Below the pieces are notes generated by a model, which worked only from the letters and a program-made list of their open reading frames with translations, had not been told where the DNA came from and did no database searches. 64,000 nt of DNA from Longimicrobiales bacterium (GTDB lineage: Bacteria; Gemmatimonadota; Gemmatimonadetes; Longimicrobiales; Gaopeijiaceae), in contig OX639991.1 of the NCBI GenBank assembly GCA_951828585.1, positions 1,892,576-1,956,575 of the forward strand, written 5' to 3'. Below are positions 21,869 through 30,937 of this stretch, piece by piece (position 1 is the stretch's first letter; every line of letters begins with the position of its first letter). The position numbers and the translations under genes are program-made.

Positions 21869-22450
21869 ATGACGCCACAGGACGAGGGATGGGAGTTGAT
21901 GGCGAAGTGGTTGGTGGTCCACCGTCAAGCGATGCTCAAGTTGGCCAAGAGCCATGTGACTTGCCCAGTGGCTGCGGAAGACATCGTGCAGGATGCGACA
22001 ATTGTGGCGCTGAGGCGTGGCGGCAGTCTGAAAAACTGGGCGTCGGTGCGATCGTGGCTGTTGCGAATCACGGCAAGCGTGGCGAGGAGATCCATCGCGA
22101 AGCGCGCGCGGCGGCGCAACCTCCGAGCGAAGCACTTTGCCGCTGCGGTTCCCCCTGTCGATCCGCTCGCATCGTCCTCGGAGCGGGATGGGCGAATCGA
22201 CATGGTCATGGACGCCTTGGAATCACTGCCGGAACTCCAGCAACGAACCATGCGATGTCTCCTTGACGGCTTGTCCTACAAGGAGACGGCCGCCAAACTG
22301 GACAAGACCGTCGGGGCCGTGAGGATGCTCCGCCAACGGGCGGTGGGCAATCTGCAGAAGGCGCTGCGCCCCCCAAGGCAAGTGCACTCCGGCACTGACC
22401 CTCCAGAGTCCGACATCCAGCCTACCGACCGCAGGAGACGACATGATTGA
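21869..22450 (+). CDS. ECF-type RNA polymerase sigma factor
   Basis: Sigma-70 family, 193 residues. ATG 21869 is preceded by GGGAGG at a good distance; ATG 21818 and an earlier TTG in frame would add an unlike N-terminus. Region 2 is visible in MLKLAKSHVTCPVAAEDIVQD and the following RSWLLRITASVARR; region 4 is a clear helix-turn-helix, LPELQQRTMRCLLDGLSYKE followed by TAAKLDKTVGAVRMLRQRA. No anti-sigma gene (zinc-finger or transmembrane) is next to it. Instead the stop overlaps the start of an exported-protein gene by 8 bases, suggesting that gene is co-expressed with the sigma factor. Confidence 0.9.
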   Translation: MTPQDEGWELMAKWLVVHRQAMLKLAKSHVTCPVAAEDIVQDATIVALRRGGSLKNWASVRSWLLRITASVARRSIAKRARRRNLRAKHFAAAVPPVDPLASSSERDGRIDMVMDALESLPELQQRTMRCLLDGLSYKETAAKLDKTVGAVRMLRQRAVGNLQKALRPPRQVHSGTDPPESDIQPTDRRRRHD

Positions 22451-23117
22451 TGCGATGTTCAAGCGTACGGGAATCGCCGCCCTCGCCCTCACCCTCATCA
22501 CCATCCTCTTCCCCCCCACCCCCGCCACCGCCCAGGAAGACCCCCCCGAGCTCGAATTCCCCGAAGGCTGGGAAGTCCGCTTCGACCAGGAGGGGTCCAG
22601 CATGGACGACGTCTACCTGGTCACCATGCTCCCCGGCCTCCACATCACGACCGGCCCCAGGCTGATCGCCTACCACCCCGATTCGATCGCCTCCGGCGAC
22701 TTCCGGATCGAGTCCGAAACTTTCCTCTTCGACCCCGAGGGGCGGCGCGAGGCCTTCGGCTTCTTCATCGGCGGCAGCGATCTGCAGGGTCCCGACCAGC
22801 GCTACACCTACTTCCTCCTGCGCGAAGGCGGCGAGTTCCTCGTGAAGTCCCGCTCCGGCACGGCCACGCCGGTGGTCCAGGACTGGACGGCCCACCCGGC
22901 CATCGTGTCGTACGCCACGAAACCGGCGGACGACAACACGGCCAAGAACGTCCTCGCACTGGAAGCCGACGGCGACGAGCTGCGCTTCTACGTCAACGGC
23001 GAGCAGGTGTGGTCGGGACCACGCGGGGACCTGGCAACCGATGGCGTCTTCGGCCTCCGGGTCAACCACAGGCTCGACCTGCACGTCACCTCGATCATGT
23101 CGGGGGCACTGAACTGA
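22443..23117 (+). CDS. Exported protein, laminin-G/DUF1080-like fold (unknown function)
   Basis: 224-residue protein with a signal peptide ending ATAQ. The mature part resembles concanavalin-like jelly-roll domains of the DUF1080 type: FPEGWEVRF at the start, YHPDSIASGDFRIESETFLF, FGFFIGGSDLQGPDQRYTYF, LEADGDELRFYVNGEQVW and GVFGLRVNHRLDLHV. Those repeats of 'D-x-L-x-F-x-V-N-G' are typical of carbohydrate-binding sandwich folds, but no catalytic residues can be assigned. ATG 22443 overlaps the sigma-factor stop; ATG 22455 is possible. Role unknown; binding of a sugar or cell-wall ligand is an inference. Confidence 0.6.
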   Translation: MIDAMFKRTGIAALALTLITILFPPTPATAQEDPPELEFPEGWEVRFDQEGSSMDDVYLVTMLPGLHITTGPRLIAYHPDSIASGDFRIESETFLFDPEGRREAFGFFIGGSDLQGPDQRYTYFLLREGGEFLVKSRSGTATPVVQDWTAHPAIVSYATKPADDNTAKNVLALEADGDELRFYVNGEQVWSGPRGDLATDGVFGLRVNHRLDLHVTSIMSGALN

Positions 23118-23136
23118 CTGCAGCTCGGGATTCGGC

Positions 23137-23164
23137 TTGACAGACTAGTCAGACTAGTTAGATT
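23137..23164 (+). promoter_or_regulatory. Promoter and operator of the Phd/PIN toxin-antitoxin pair
   Basis: TTGACA at 23137-23142 and TAGATT at 23159-23164 (16-bp spacer) form a good promoter. The spacer contains two direct copies of AGACTAGT (23142-23149 and 23151-23158), each including the palindrome ACTAGT. Antitoxins of this family usually repress their own promoter by binding such repeats. The antitoxin ATG lies only 9 bases after the -10 box, so the transcript is probably leaderless. Confidence 0.65.
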
Positions 23165-23172
23165 TTCCGGTC

Positions 23173-23448
23173 ATGAATCCCGTCTACTCCACCTACGAGG
23201 CCAAGGCCAGGTTCTCCGAGGTCCTGCGGCTGGTCCGCGAGGGCACGGCCGTCACCATCAGCTACCGGGGCGACCCCGTGGCGGAGATCCGTCCCCTGGC
23301 CCCTGAAGCCAGCAGCGTAGAGGAGCATTTCGCACGGCTCGAGAAACGTGGGATCGTGGTCCCGGCGGAGGACCCGCGTGGCCCGCTCAACCCGGGGCCG
23401 CCGAACCCCGGCGGACTCGCCCGCTTTCTCGCCGAGCGCAACGAGTGA
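23173..23448 (+). CDS. Phd/YefM-type antitoxin
   Basis: 91-residue antitoxin. The N-terminus shows the Phd/YefM DNA-binding fold: VYSTYEAKARFSEVLRLVREGTAVTISYRGDPVAEIRP, with the usual 'A-x-x-x-F-S-x-x-L' helix. The C-terminal half (EEHFARLEKRGIV onward) would wrap and inhibit the toxin. Its stop overlaps the PIN toxin start by 4 bases (GTGA), the classic coupled arrangement. It should bind the AGACTAGT repeats immediately upstream and repress the pair. Confidence 0.9.
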   Translation: MNPVYSTYEAKARFSEVLRLVREGTAVTISYRGDPVAEIRPLAPEASSVEEHFARLEKRGIVVPAEDPRGPLNPGPPNPGGLARFLAERNE

Positions 23449-23903
23449 GCGTCGCGTACGTCGATACGTCGGTCGCCGTTGCTCTCGCGTTTGGCGCAGA
23501 GGGCGCGGAATCTCTCGCAACCAGGCTGGCGGGCTATTCCCGCCTGGTCTCTTCCAACCTTCTCGAAGCCGAACTCAGGGCGGCCTGCCGACGCGAAGGC
23601 CAGCCGGTGCCGACCCACCTTCTGGCCCGAGTCAGCTGGATCCTCGCCCACCGGCCCCTCTCGCCGGAGATGGAGACCGCGCTCGAAGCAGGCAGCCTGC
23701 ACGGCGCCGACCTCTGGCACGTCGCCAGCGCCCTCTACGCGGCACCCGAGCCAGGGGCGATCGCGTTCCTCACTCTCGACCGTCGACAGGCCAGGGTCGT
23801 TGCGGCGCTGGGTTTCCGGGGCGGCGAAGCCGAGTGTGGGCCAAGCTCCGAAACCCGCCGGGCGGAGTCCGGGTCTTCCAACCCTCAGAAGTCCAGCCAG
23901 TAA
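23445..23903 (+). CDS. PIN-domain toxin (VapC-like ribonuclease)
   Basis: 152-residue PIN ribonuclease toxin starting at GTG 23445. Acidic metal-binding residues are in place: YVDTSVAVAL (Asp7), NLLEAELRA, HGADLWHVASAL and TLDRRQARVV. VapC toxins cut tRNA or rRNA; the target here is unknown. A serine-rich tail follows the folded domain. The end of the gene overlaps, tail to tail, the last 19 bases of the DUF5916 gene on the other strand. Confidence 0.9.
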   Translation: MSVAYVDTSVAVALAFGAEGAESLATRLAGYSRLVSSNLLEAELRAACRREGQPVPTHLLARVSWILAHRPLSPEMETALEAGSLHGADLWHVASALYAAPEPGAIAFLTLDRRQARVVAALGFRGGEAECGPSSETRRAESGSSNPQKSSQ

Positions 23904-26551
23904 CTCGCCTTCACCAGCAGCACATTCCGCATCGGGTCGTTCCACAGGTCGCGCACGTCGTCGATCCCGTCCAGGCCGGGCTCGCTCGCGCGGCCGAACC
24001 GGTCCTGCGCCCAGACGACGAAGAGCGTCGATCCCGGCAGGTACTCCCAGCGCAGCACCACGTTGCTCCGGAACGAGCGCACGCGGAAATCGGGGTCGGG
24101 GAATGCAAGGGCCCGGCTCGGCCCCGGCCCGTCGGCGTCCACGCTGTAGAAGTCGCCGGTCTGCTGGATGGTCGATCCGTTTTCTCCGTAGCGCAGGAAG
24201 TCGTAGGTGCCGGGCGTAACGAGCGCGCCGAACCCCTCGTAGTCGCCGCTTGACAGGAACGGCTGCGCGTAGACCTGTAGCGTGATCACGGGGGTGACCG
24301 CCACGTCCACGCGGATGGTCGCGCTGAGCGATGTCCTCTCGAGTTCGGAGAAGAGATAGCGCCGGCTCCAGGTCCTGCCCGCGAGGGGATCGGCGACCTG
24401 GCCGACGTAGAAGGCCGGTGTCCAGCTCCGGCTCACCCGTGGCCCGACGCTCCAGCTGAGCGACCCGTCGCCACGCCCGCGGATACTCGGCGACAGGGCA
24501 ATCCCGTACGCCCCCTCCTCGTTGCCCGAGTAGTTGATGTTGAGGCTCCCGGATATGCTGTTCCGTCCGTCCCCGTTCAGGTTGAGGTTCGCATTCCAGT
24601 TCATGGGACTGAGCATCGAGGGGCCGCCGCGGGTCGAGCGCGTGTCCAGGCTGCGGAAGCGGAAGTTGCTGCGCAGCCGGAACGAGCGGAAGCCGTTGGT
24701 CTGCCCGTTCGCGTCCAGATAGAGGCCCCGGTCGATGATCCGGTTGCCGAAGTTGCGGCTCTCGCTCCCGTACAGGTTGACGCTGGCGCCGCGGAAGATC
24801 CGGCCCGGCACCGTCCAGCGCTTGCCTCCTCCGCCCGAGATGGCGAAAAAGTCGCCGATGGTCTGGAAGCCCGCGTCGTTCATCTCGAAACCGGGCGAGA
24901 CCGCGCTGCCCTCGAAGCCGTACGTCCACTCTCCCGCGTTCTTGCGGAAGGCGAGCTGCCCCGCGAACCCCGTCATCGAGGTGCTTTCGGGGTCGAGCGA
25001 CACGTAGTTCTGGTCGGGGCGCTGGTAGTAGCGCACGGGCGAGAGCTGGGCGCGGAGCATCGAGAGCGCGTCTCCGTGCACGTAGGATCCTGCCGCCCAC
25101 CCCGAAAGCGAGTAGGTGCGGTTGTAGAAGCGGTGCAGGAAGTCCACCCCTCCCGCGAAGGCGCGGTCGCGGAGTCCGTTGAACGCATCGTCATTCAGGT
25201 CGCGCACCACCCCGGTGGCGATCGCCCCGACCAGGGTGTTGCCCTCGCGCATGTCCTTGCGGATCCTCAGCGCGGTGATGTTGGAGAGCGGATCGACGGG
25301 CGCCTCGCCGACGGGCATGTCCGTTCCATCGGTGTACCGGGCCATCTCGCGCTGGGTGGTGGCGTTCATGAAGGCGACGATCAGGTCGGACTCGGTGCGC
25401 CCCGTGATTTTGGCCGCCCCCAGGATGGTGGAGGACTGCGGCTGGTCCACGTACGTCCCCTTGCCGTAGGCCGAGAGTACCGGCCGCTGCCCCACGCGCC
25501 GCGAATAGAAGAAGTCGAGCCCCCGCATGCCGCCGAACCCGAAGAGGCCCGACCCTTCGACAAAGAACGGGCGCCGTTCCTCGAAGCGGGTCTCGAAGGC
25601 AGAGAGGTTGACCACCGCGGGGTCCGCCTCCACCTGGCCGAAGTCGGGGTTGAAGGTCGCGTCCAGCGTGAGGCCGTTGGTCAGTCCGTACTTGAGGTCG
25701 ACCCCTGCGTTGCCCGTGGTCAGCGACCCGTCGTTGAAGGGGCTGGCCGGATCGGCCCGCTGGTCATGGGAGGAGTTCCCGACGGCATACGGCAGAATCT
25801 CCAGACGCCCCGGCCGCCGGATCCCTTCGAGGCCGAGCAGATGTCCGAACTGCGAGGTCCAGCCGGGCTCGGTCGGGGGACGCCAGCTCCAGGTGACGCC
25901 CTCGCCCAGGTGGAAGATGTCGCGCCGGAAATTGATCCCCCACACCTGGCTTTCGGCCTCGCCGAAGCGGAGTTGGGAGAGGGGGATCTGCATCTCGGCG
26001 ACCCACCCCAGCGAATCGACCCGGGTCGCGGCGGTCCACACCGGGTCCCAGCCGGCGTCGATCCCCTGATAGCCGTCGTTGGGGGCGACCAGGTCGTTGC
26101 GCCCGCCCGCGGGCGTGACCCCGAAGACGAAGGTGGTGCGGTGGTCGTGGTAGGAGTCGATCTGGACCTGGAACTGGTCGTTGGCCTGCATGAAGGAATC
26201 GCGCCGTCCACGCAGCTGGGAGATCGTGCCCGGGTCGTCGGCGTACATGCGCGCGCCGATGTAGAGGGCGTCGTCGGTGTAGGCGACGCGGACCTCGGTG
26301 CGTTCACTTGCGGGGTTGCCGTCGCCGGGGCGGTCGCGGCGGAATCCGGTGACGAGCGTGGCGATCTGCCAGACGGCGTCGTCGAGGCGGCCGTCGAGAG
26401 CGGGAGCGATGTCGGCCCGCACCGCGGTCACGGTCGGGGGCGTGTAGCCGCCCCGGTGCGTCAGGGTGGAGTCGGGGGGGGAGTGGGTCTGGGCCCCGGC
26501 CGGTGCGGCGGCCGCCGCAAGAAGGATGAGGATGGCGGCGGTACGGGTCAT
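23885..26551 (-). CDS. DUF5916 outer-membrane protein with CBM9-like N-terminal domain
   Basis: 888-residue exported protein from the ATG complementary to 26549-26551, with signal peptide ending PAGAQ. An N-terminal carbohydrate-binding family-9-like domain (IAPALDGRLDDAVWQIA, VRVAYTDDALYIGARMYADD, MQANDQFQVQIDSYHD) precedes a long DUF5916 region with many beta strands and WSWRPPTEPGW, DLKYGLTNGLTLDATFNPDFGQ, VEADPAVVNLSAFETRF and FVEGSGLFGFGG. The end, YWLDF, resembles a beta-barrel C-terminus. Such proteins are common in Gemmatimonadota and Bacteroidota; their role is unknown, perhaps capture or transport at the outer membrane. Its 3' end overlaps the PIN toxin gene on the other strand. Confidence 0.88.
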   Translation of the reverse strand: MTRTAAILILLAAAAAPAGAQTHSPPDSTLTHRGGYTPPTVTAVRADIAPALDGRLDDAVWQIATLVTGFRRDRPGDGNPASERTEVRVAYTDDALYIGARMYADDPGTISQLRGRRDSFMQANDQFQVQIDSYHDHRTTFVFGVTPAGGRNDLVAPNDGYQGIDAGWDPVWTAATRVDSLGWVAEMQIPLSQLRFGEAESQVWGINFRRDIFHLGEGVTWSWRPPTEPGWTSQFGHLLGLEGIRRPGRLEILPYAVGNSSHDQRADPASPFNDGSLTTGNAGVDLKYGLTNGLTLDATFNPDFGQVEADPAVVNLSAFETRFEERRPFFVEGSGLFGFGGMRGLDFFYSRRVGQRPVLSAYGKGTYVDQPQSSTILGAAKITGRTESDLIVAFMNATTQREMARYTDGTDMPVGEAPVDPLSNITALRIRKDMREGNTLVGAIATGVVRDLNDDAFNGLRDRAFAGGVDFLHRFYNRTYSLSGWAAGSYVHGDALSMLRAQLSPVRYYQRPDQNYVSLDPESTSMTGFAGQLAFRKNAGEWTYGFEGSAVSPGFEMNDAGFQTIGDFFAISGGGGKRWTVPGRIFRGASVNLYGSESRNFGNRIIDRGLYLDANGQTNGFRSFRLRSNFRFRSLDTRSTRGGPSMLSPMNWNANLNLNGDGRNSISGSLNINYSGNEEGAYGIALSPSIRGRGDGSLSWSVGPRVSRSWTPAFYVGQVADPLAGRTWSRRYLFSELERTSLSATIRVDVAVTPVITLQVYAQPFLSSGDYEGFGALVTPGTYDFLRYGENGSTIQQTGDFYSVDADGPGPSRALAFPDPDFRVRSFRSNVVLRWEYLPGSTLFVVWAQDRFGRASEPGLDGIDDVRDLWNDPMRNVLLVKASYWLDF

Positions 26552-26628
26552 GGGATCCTGGTGTCTAGAATGGGATGAAGGGCCACACTCAAGGTCCCCC
26601 GGGGTGGCGCTTTTGTTGACATTGGCCC

Positions 26629-27747
26629 CTACACTTCGTACTCCCGAAACACCTCCTCGTTGTGCTCCCCCAGCTTCGGAGCCCGCCGCCGCCCCTCCGG
26701 CATCCCCAGCGGTGTGCGCACCTGCAGCGTCCCCGGCGCGTCTTCGTCCGGAATCTCGAAGAAGACCCCGCGTTCGCGGTGCAGCCCATGGTCCGGCACC
26801 TCGTCCAGCTCCAGGACCGGTTCGCAGCAGCAGTCGTGCTCGGCCAGGACGCGCGCCCACTCGTCCCGCGTTCTGCTCGCGATGACACGGGTCAGCTGTC
26901 GCCGGAGGCCCGTGTCACCCTCCGCCCCCGGCCTCAATTTCAGACCGGCCGCCTCAGCCAGCCGACCCAGAAACTGCGGCTCGAGCGCCCCCACGCTTAG
27001 GTACTTGCCGTCGCTCGTCTCGTAGACGTCGTAGCGTGCCACCCCGCCGTTCAGCAGCCCCGTCCCCCGTGTCGGAGGCGACGCTTCGGCGTGTACGATC
27101 CCGAACTCGCTGGCCAGCATGGCAAGCGCGCCCTCGGTCATCGAGATGTCCAGGTGGGCGCCCCGGCCGGTGCGGTTCCGGTCGACGATCGCGGCGAGGA
27201 TGGCAATCGCGCCCCACATGGCGCCGCCGCCCAAGTCGGCGATCTGCACGCCTGCCAGCGCCGGGGGACCATCCGGATCCTGGCCGCTCATCCCCAGCAC
27301 TCCGGCCAGCGCCAGGTAGTTGATGTCGTGGCCGGCACGGTCGCGGTACGGACCGGTCTGCCCGTACCCCGAAATCGAGCAGTGAACGATTCGCTCGTTG
27401 CGCTCGCTCAGCGCCGCCCACCCCACCCCCAGCCGGTCCACCACCCCGGGCCGAAAGCTCTCGACGACCACATCGGCGCGCTCCGCCATGCGCAGAAAGC
27501 GCTCCCGCTCCCGCTCGTCCTTCAGGTCCATCGTGACCGAGCGCTTGTTGCGGTTGACCGAGAGGTAGCGCCCGGACGCCCCGTCGCCGCGCGGTGGGAA
27601 GTCGCGCATATAGTCGCCCCGGCCCGGTTCCTCCACCTTCACCACGTCGGCGCCGAGATCGCCGAGGATCATGGTGAGGAAGGGGCCGGGGAGAAGCCGG
27701 GACAGGTCGAGCACTTTGACGCCCTGGAGGGCACGGGCAAGTGACAT
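26629..27747 (-). CDS. Class III CoA-transferase (CaiB/BaiF family)
   Basis: 372-residue enzyme of the CoA-transferase III family, which includes alpha-methylacyl-CoA racemase, formyl-CoA transferase and CaiB. Family blocks are clear: GVKVLDLSRLLPGPF…LGDLGADVVKVE, RNKRSVTMDLK, the catalytic aspartate in AGHDINYLALAG, and GAHLDISMTEGALAML. The ending PLGMPEGRRRAPKLGEHNEE is characteristic of the racemase-like branch. The exact acyl-CoA substrate is not readable. It stands alone between the DUF5916 gene and a divergent TonB receptor gene. Confidence 0.93.
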   Translation of the reverse strand: MSLARALQGVKVLDLSRLLPGPFLTMILGDLGADVVKVEEPGRGDYMRDFPPRGDGASGRYLSVNRNKRSVTMDLKDERERERFLRMAERADVVVESFRPGVVDRLGVGWAALSERNERIVHCSISGYGQTGPYRDRAGHDINYLALAGVLGMSGQDPDGPPALAGVQIADLGGGAMWGAIAILAAIVDRNRTGRGAHLDISMTEGALAMLASEFGIVHAEASPPTRGTGLLNGGVARYDVYETSDGKYLSVGALEPQFLGRLAEAAGLKLRPGAEGDTGLRRQLTRVIASRTRDEWARVLAEHDCCCEPVLELDEVPDHGLHRERGVFFEIPDEDAPGTLQVRTPLGMPEGRRRAPKLGEHNEEVFREYEV

Positions 27748-27854
27748 GTTGGTGACTCTCGGTCAGGTGTGGGAAAGGTCAATCCGACGCGTAGGCGAGC
27801 CGAGTGCGCGTCGCGGACGCGGTCGCCATGCGTGACCGGGTTCGCCCGTCAATG

Positions 27855-27893
27855 GTTACGACATTGTTACCCGCTCCGGGAAGGCGTCGTTAC
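27855..27893 (+). promoter_or_regulatory. Direct repeats resembling a PhoB-type operator
   Basis: GTTAC occurs at 27855-27859 and 27866-27870, an 11-base period (7-base repeat, 4-base gap as in Pho boxes), and again at 27889-27893. The site lies about 100-130 bases before the TonB-receptor start. A PhoB-like regulator is encoded in the same cluster, so it is a plausible, unproven binding site. Confidence 0.4.
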
Positions 27894-27985
27894 GTGGGAC
27901 CCGGAAGTTGTATCCACGGCCGACGACCCGCCACCGGAACCCGGCCATGACCGCGACCGCGTTCCACGGCAAGGAGCCAACGTCC

Positions 27986-30814
27986 ATGCACCAGTACACC
28001 AACCGCGTTCCCCTGCTTGCGTCTCTCCTGATCCTGTCCGTCCTCCCCGGCGCGGCCGCCGCGCAGGCCGGCAAGATCGTCGGGCGCGTGGTCGACCGAA
28101 GCACGGCGCGGCCCATTCCCAACGTCCGCGTGCTGCTCCAGGACGAGTCGGCCGGCGATTTCTCGTCCATGGACGGGCGCTTCGTGCTGCGCACGGTCCC
28201 GGCGGGAACGCACTCGGTCGTGGTCGAGATGCTCGGCTACGCGAACAAGACGGTGACCGGCGTCGTGGTCGGCACGGACAGCGTCACCACCCTCGACATC
28301 ACGATGGAACCGGCGGCGCTGCGGATGGGCGAGCTCGTGGTCGAGGCCACCGTCGAATCCGGATCCACCGCGGCCTTGCTTACCGAACGCCAGTCCGAGG
28401 CTTACGTGGTGGACGCCATCGGCGCGGATCAGATCTCAAGGTCGCCGGACGGGGATGCCGCCGCGGCCCTCAGGCGGGTTCCGGGACTGTCGGTGGTGGA
28501 CGGGAGGTTCCCGTACGTGCGCGGTCTCGGCGAACGCTACACCGGAACCACCTTGAACGGCGCCCCCCTGGCGTCGCCGATGCCCGACCGCAAGGCCGTA
28601 CCGCTGGACATCGTGCCGTCGGACCTGCTCGAGTCGATCGTGACCGCGAAAACCTACTCCCCCGATCAGCCCGGGGACCACGCGGGCGGCCTCATCGAAC
28701 TGCGCACCAAGGACTTCCCGGCGTGGCGGATCCTCTCGGTGTCGGCGTCGAGCAGCTACAACAGCGCCTCGACCTTCCAGGAGGGCCTGCGTTACGCGGG
28801 GGGCGGGCTCGACTTTCTCGGCTTCGACGATGGAACGCGCGATCTTCCCGCGGCGCTCCCAACCGACAGGCGGGTGATCTACCCGAACTTCTCGCGTGCC
28901 GACCTCGAGCGCTTCGGCGAGGCATTCCGGGGTGACTGGGGACCGGTCGCCGGCACGCTGTCTCCGAACACTTCCTTCGGACTCTCCTTCGGAGACGATC
29001 TCGAGGTGTTCGGCCGCTCCTTCGGGATCCTCGGCTCGGCTACCCACTCGAACTCCTTCAACCGCACGGACGGGATCATCGAGCGGGTGTTTTCGGCTTC
29101 CGGCGTCGACGACCCGGAAATCGACTACGCCGGCAGCGCCTCCACGCGCTCCGTCTCGCTGGGCGGGCTCGCCAATCTATCCTACGAGCTGAGCCCGACC
29201 ACCCGGATCACCGCGAATCTCCTGTACAACCGTCTCATGGACGACGAAGCGCGGACCTACCAGGGCTTCAACCTCGACACCAACACCGATCAGCGGAATC
29301 ACCGCCTCCGTTTCCTCGCCCAATCTCTGACCAACGCCCAGCTCAAGGGAGAACACGTGCTCGGCTTTCTCGGGGGCGCCAAGCTAGACTGGAGGGGCGC
29401 CCGGTCGCGGGCCCAGCGCCACGAACCCAATACCCGCGAGGTCCTGTATCGCGAGGAGGACGGCCAGTTCCGGTTCTACAACTTCGTCTCCTCGGGATCG
29501 GTCTTTCACCAGAAGCTGGTGGACGACACCTACAGCGGTGCCGCCGACCTGGAGCTGCCGTTCACCCTGGGCGGCGGAGATCGCAACGCGAAGATCAAGG
29601 TCGGGGGCGGAATGAGCACGAAGGACCGCAACGCCTTCACCCGCCGCTTCCGCTTTCTCGCCATTCCGGGGGGCGTCGTCAACAACGCCGTCCGGGGGCG
29701 TGACCCCAACGATCTCTTCGACAGCGAGACGATCGGCACCAACGGGTTCGAGCTGCAGGAAGCCACCTTCCGGCCCGACAACTACGACGCCGAAGAGAGA
29801 ATCACGGCGGGCTACGCGATGTTCGACGGCGAGATCACCGGGTCTCTGAGAGTGATGACGGGACTCAGGGTCGAATCGGCGACGCAGGAAGTGGCGCCCC
29901 GGGACCTCTTCGACATCGGTCTCGATCCGCTCGACGCCGCCCGTCTCGACGACGCCGACCTGCTCCCGGCCCTGAACATCGCCGTGCGGCTCTCGGAGCG
30001 CATGAACCTGCGCCTGGGCGCCTCGCGGACCCTGGCTCGCCCGCAACTGCGCGAGCTGGCGCCCTTTTCCTTCGCCGACTACGCCGGAGGATACCTGACC
30101 GTCGGGAACCCCGAGCTCCGGCGATCCACGATCCGGAACTTCGACGTGCGCTGGGAGAGCTTCCTCGGGAGAAGGTCCGTCGTCGCGGCCAGCGCCTTCT
30201 ACAAGACCTTCGACAACCCCATAGAGGTCGCGGTCCTGCCATCCACCGAGCTGCTCAAGACCTGGGTGAACGGCGGCAGCGCCGACAACTGGGGGGTCGA
30301 GTTCGAACTCCGGTCCGGCCTCGAAGGCATCTCGCCGGCGCTGCGGGGAATCTCGCTCAACACCAACTTCACACTGGTCCGGTCCTCGGTGAGCGTGCCG
30401 GACGTCATCCGCGTGTACATCCCCGGCGAAGGCGGATCGGACCTCCCCGTGGTGCCGAAGGACCGGGCACTGCAGGGGCAGTCGCCGTACATCGTCAACA
30501 TCGGGCTCACGTACGCGGCGGAGTCCGGTTCGGCCGGCGGCGGGCATTGGCGCGACGTGACCGTGAGCGTGCTCTTCAACCGCTTCGGCCGCCGCATCGA
30601 CGCCGTCGGCGGACAGGCGACGCCGGATATCCACGAGGAACCGCGGAACCAGCTCGACATCGTCGCGGAACGGACGCTGTTCGGCGGCGCCAAGCTCAAG
30701 CTCTCGGCGAGCCGCCTCGTCGGCGGCGAGGTGAGGTTCACCCAGGACGGTGGGCTGCTGCGCCGCTGGAACACCGGCAGAACCGTGTCGCTGTCGCTCG
30801 GGTGGGAGACCTGA
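27986..30814 (+). CDS. TonB-dependent outer-membrane receptor
   Basis: 942-residue TonB-dependent receptor. ATG 27986 follows AAGGAG and starts a signal peptide ending AAAQ; earlier in-frame starts lack an RBS and a signal. After a carboxypeptidase-regulatory-like domain (GKIVGRVVDRSTARPIPNV) come a plug (LRRVPGLSVVDGRFPYVRGL; SLGERYTGTTLNG-like) and a 22-strand-type barrel ending VSLSLGWET. The plug's YVRGLGERY motif resembles the group seen next to beta-helix lipoproteins in Bacteroidota and Proteobacteria. It has GTTAC direct repeats upstream and is followed by that lipoprotein and a PhoB-like regulator gene. Phosphate or organophosphate uptake is an inference from that setting. Confidence 0.9.
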   Translation: MHQYTNRVPLLASLLILSVLPGAAAAQAGKIVGRVVDRSTARPIPNVRVLLQDESAGDFSSMDGRFVLRTVPAGTHSVVVEMLGYANKTVTGVVVGTDSVTTLDITMEPAALRMGELVVEATVESGSTAALLTERQSEAYVVDAIGADQISRSPDGDAAAALRRVPGLSVVDGRFPYVRGLGERYTGTTLNGAPLASPMPDRKAVPLDIVPSDLLESIVTAKTYSPDQPGDHAGGLIELRTKDFPAWRILSVSASSSYNSASTFQEGLRYAGGGLDFLGFDDGTRDLPAALPTDRRVIYPNFSRADLERFGEAFRGDWGPVAGTLSPNTSFGLSFGDDLEVFGRSFGILGSATHSNSFNRTDGIIERVFSASGVDDPEIDYAGSASTRSVSLGGLANLSYELSPTTRITANLLYNRLMDDEARTYQGFNLDTNTDQRNHRLRFLAQSLTNAQLKGEHVLGFLGGAKLDWRGARSRAQRHEPNTREVLYREEDGQFRFYNFVSSGSVFHQKLVDDTYSGAADLELPFTLGGGDRNAKIKVGGGMSTKDRNAFTRRFRFLAIPGGVVNNAVRGRDPNDLFDSETIGTNGFELQEATFRPDNYDAEERITAGYAMFDGEITGSLRVMTGLRVESATQEVAPRDLFDIGLDPLDAARLDDADLLPALNIAVRLSERMNLRLGASRTLARPQLRELAPFSFADYAGGYLTVGNPELRRSTIRNFDVRWESFLGRRSVVAASAFYKTFDNPIEVAVLPSTELLKTWVNGGSADNWGVEFELRSGLEGISPALRGISLNTNFTLVRSSVSVPDVIRVYIPGEGGSDLPVVPKDRALQGQSPYIVNIGLTYAAESGSAGGGHWRDVTVSVLFNRFGRRIDAVGGQATPDIHEEPRNQLDIVAERTLFGGAKLKLSASRLVGGEVRFTQDGGLLRRWNTGRTVSLSLGWET

Positions 30815-30937
30815 AACTGAACCATGAGTAGGAAACGCCCGATCATCGCCGAATCCGGCACTCAGGTCCGGACGCGCGACGGGCGGCAAACGGGCGAGAG
30901 AACGCCCACGCCAACCAACCAGAGGAGGAATCGGAGA

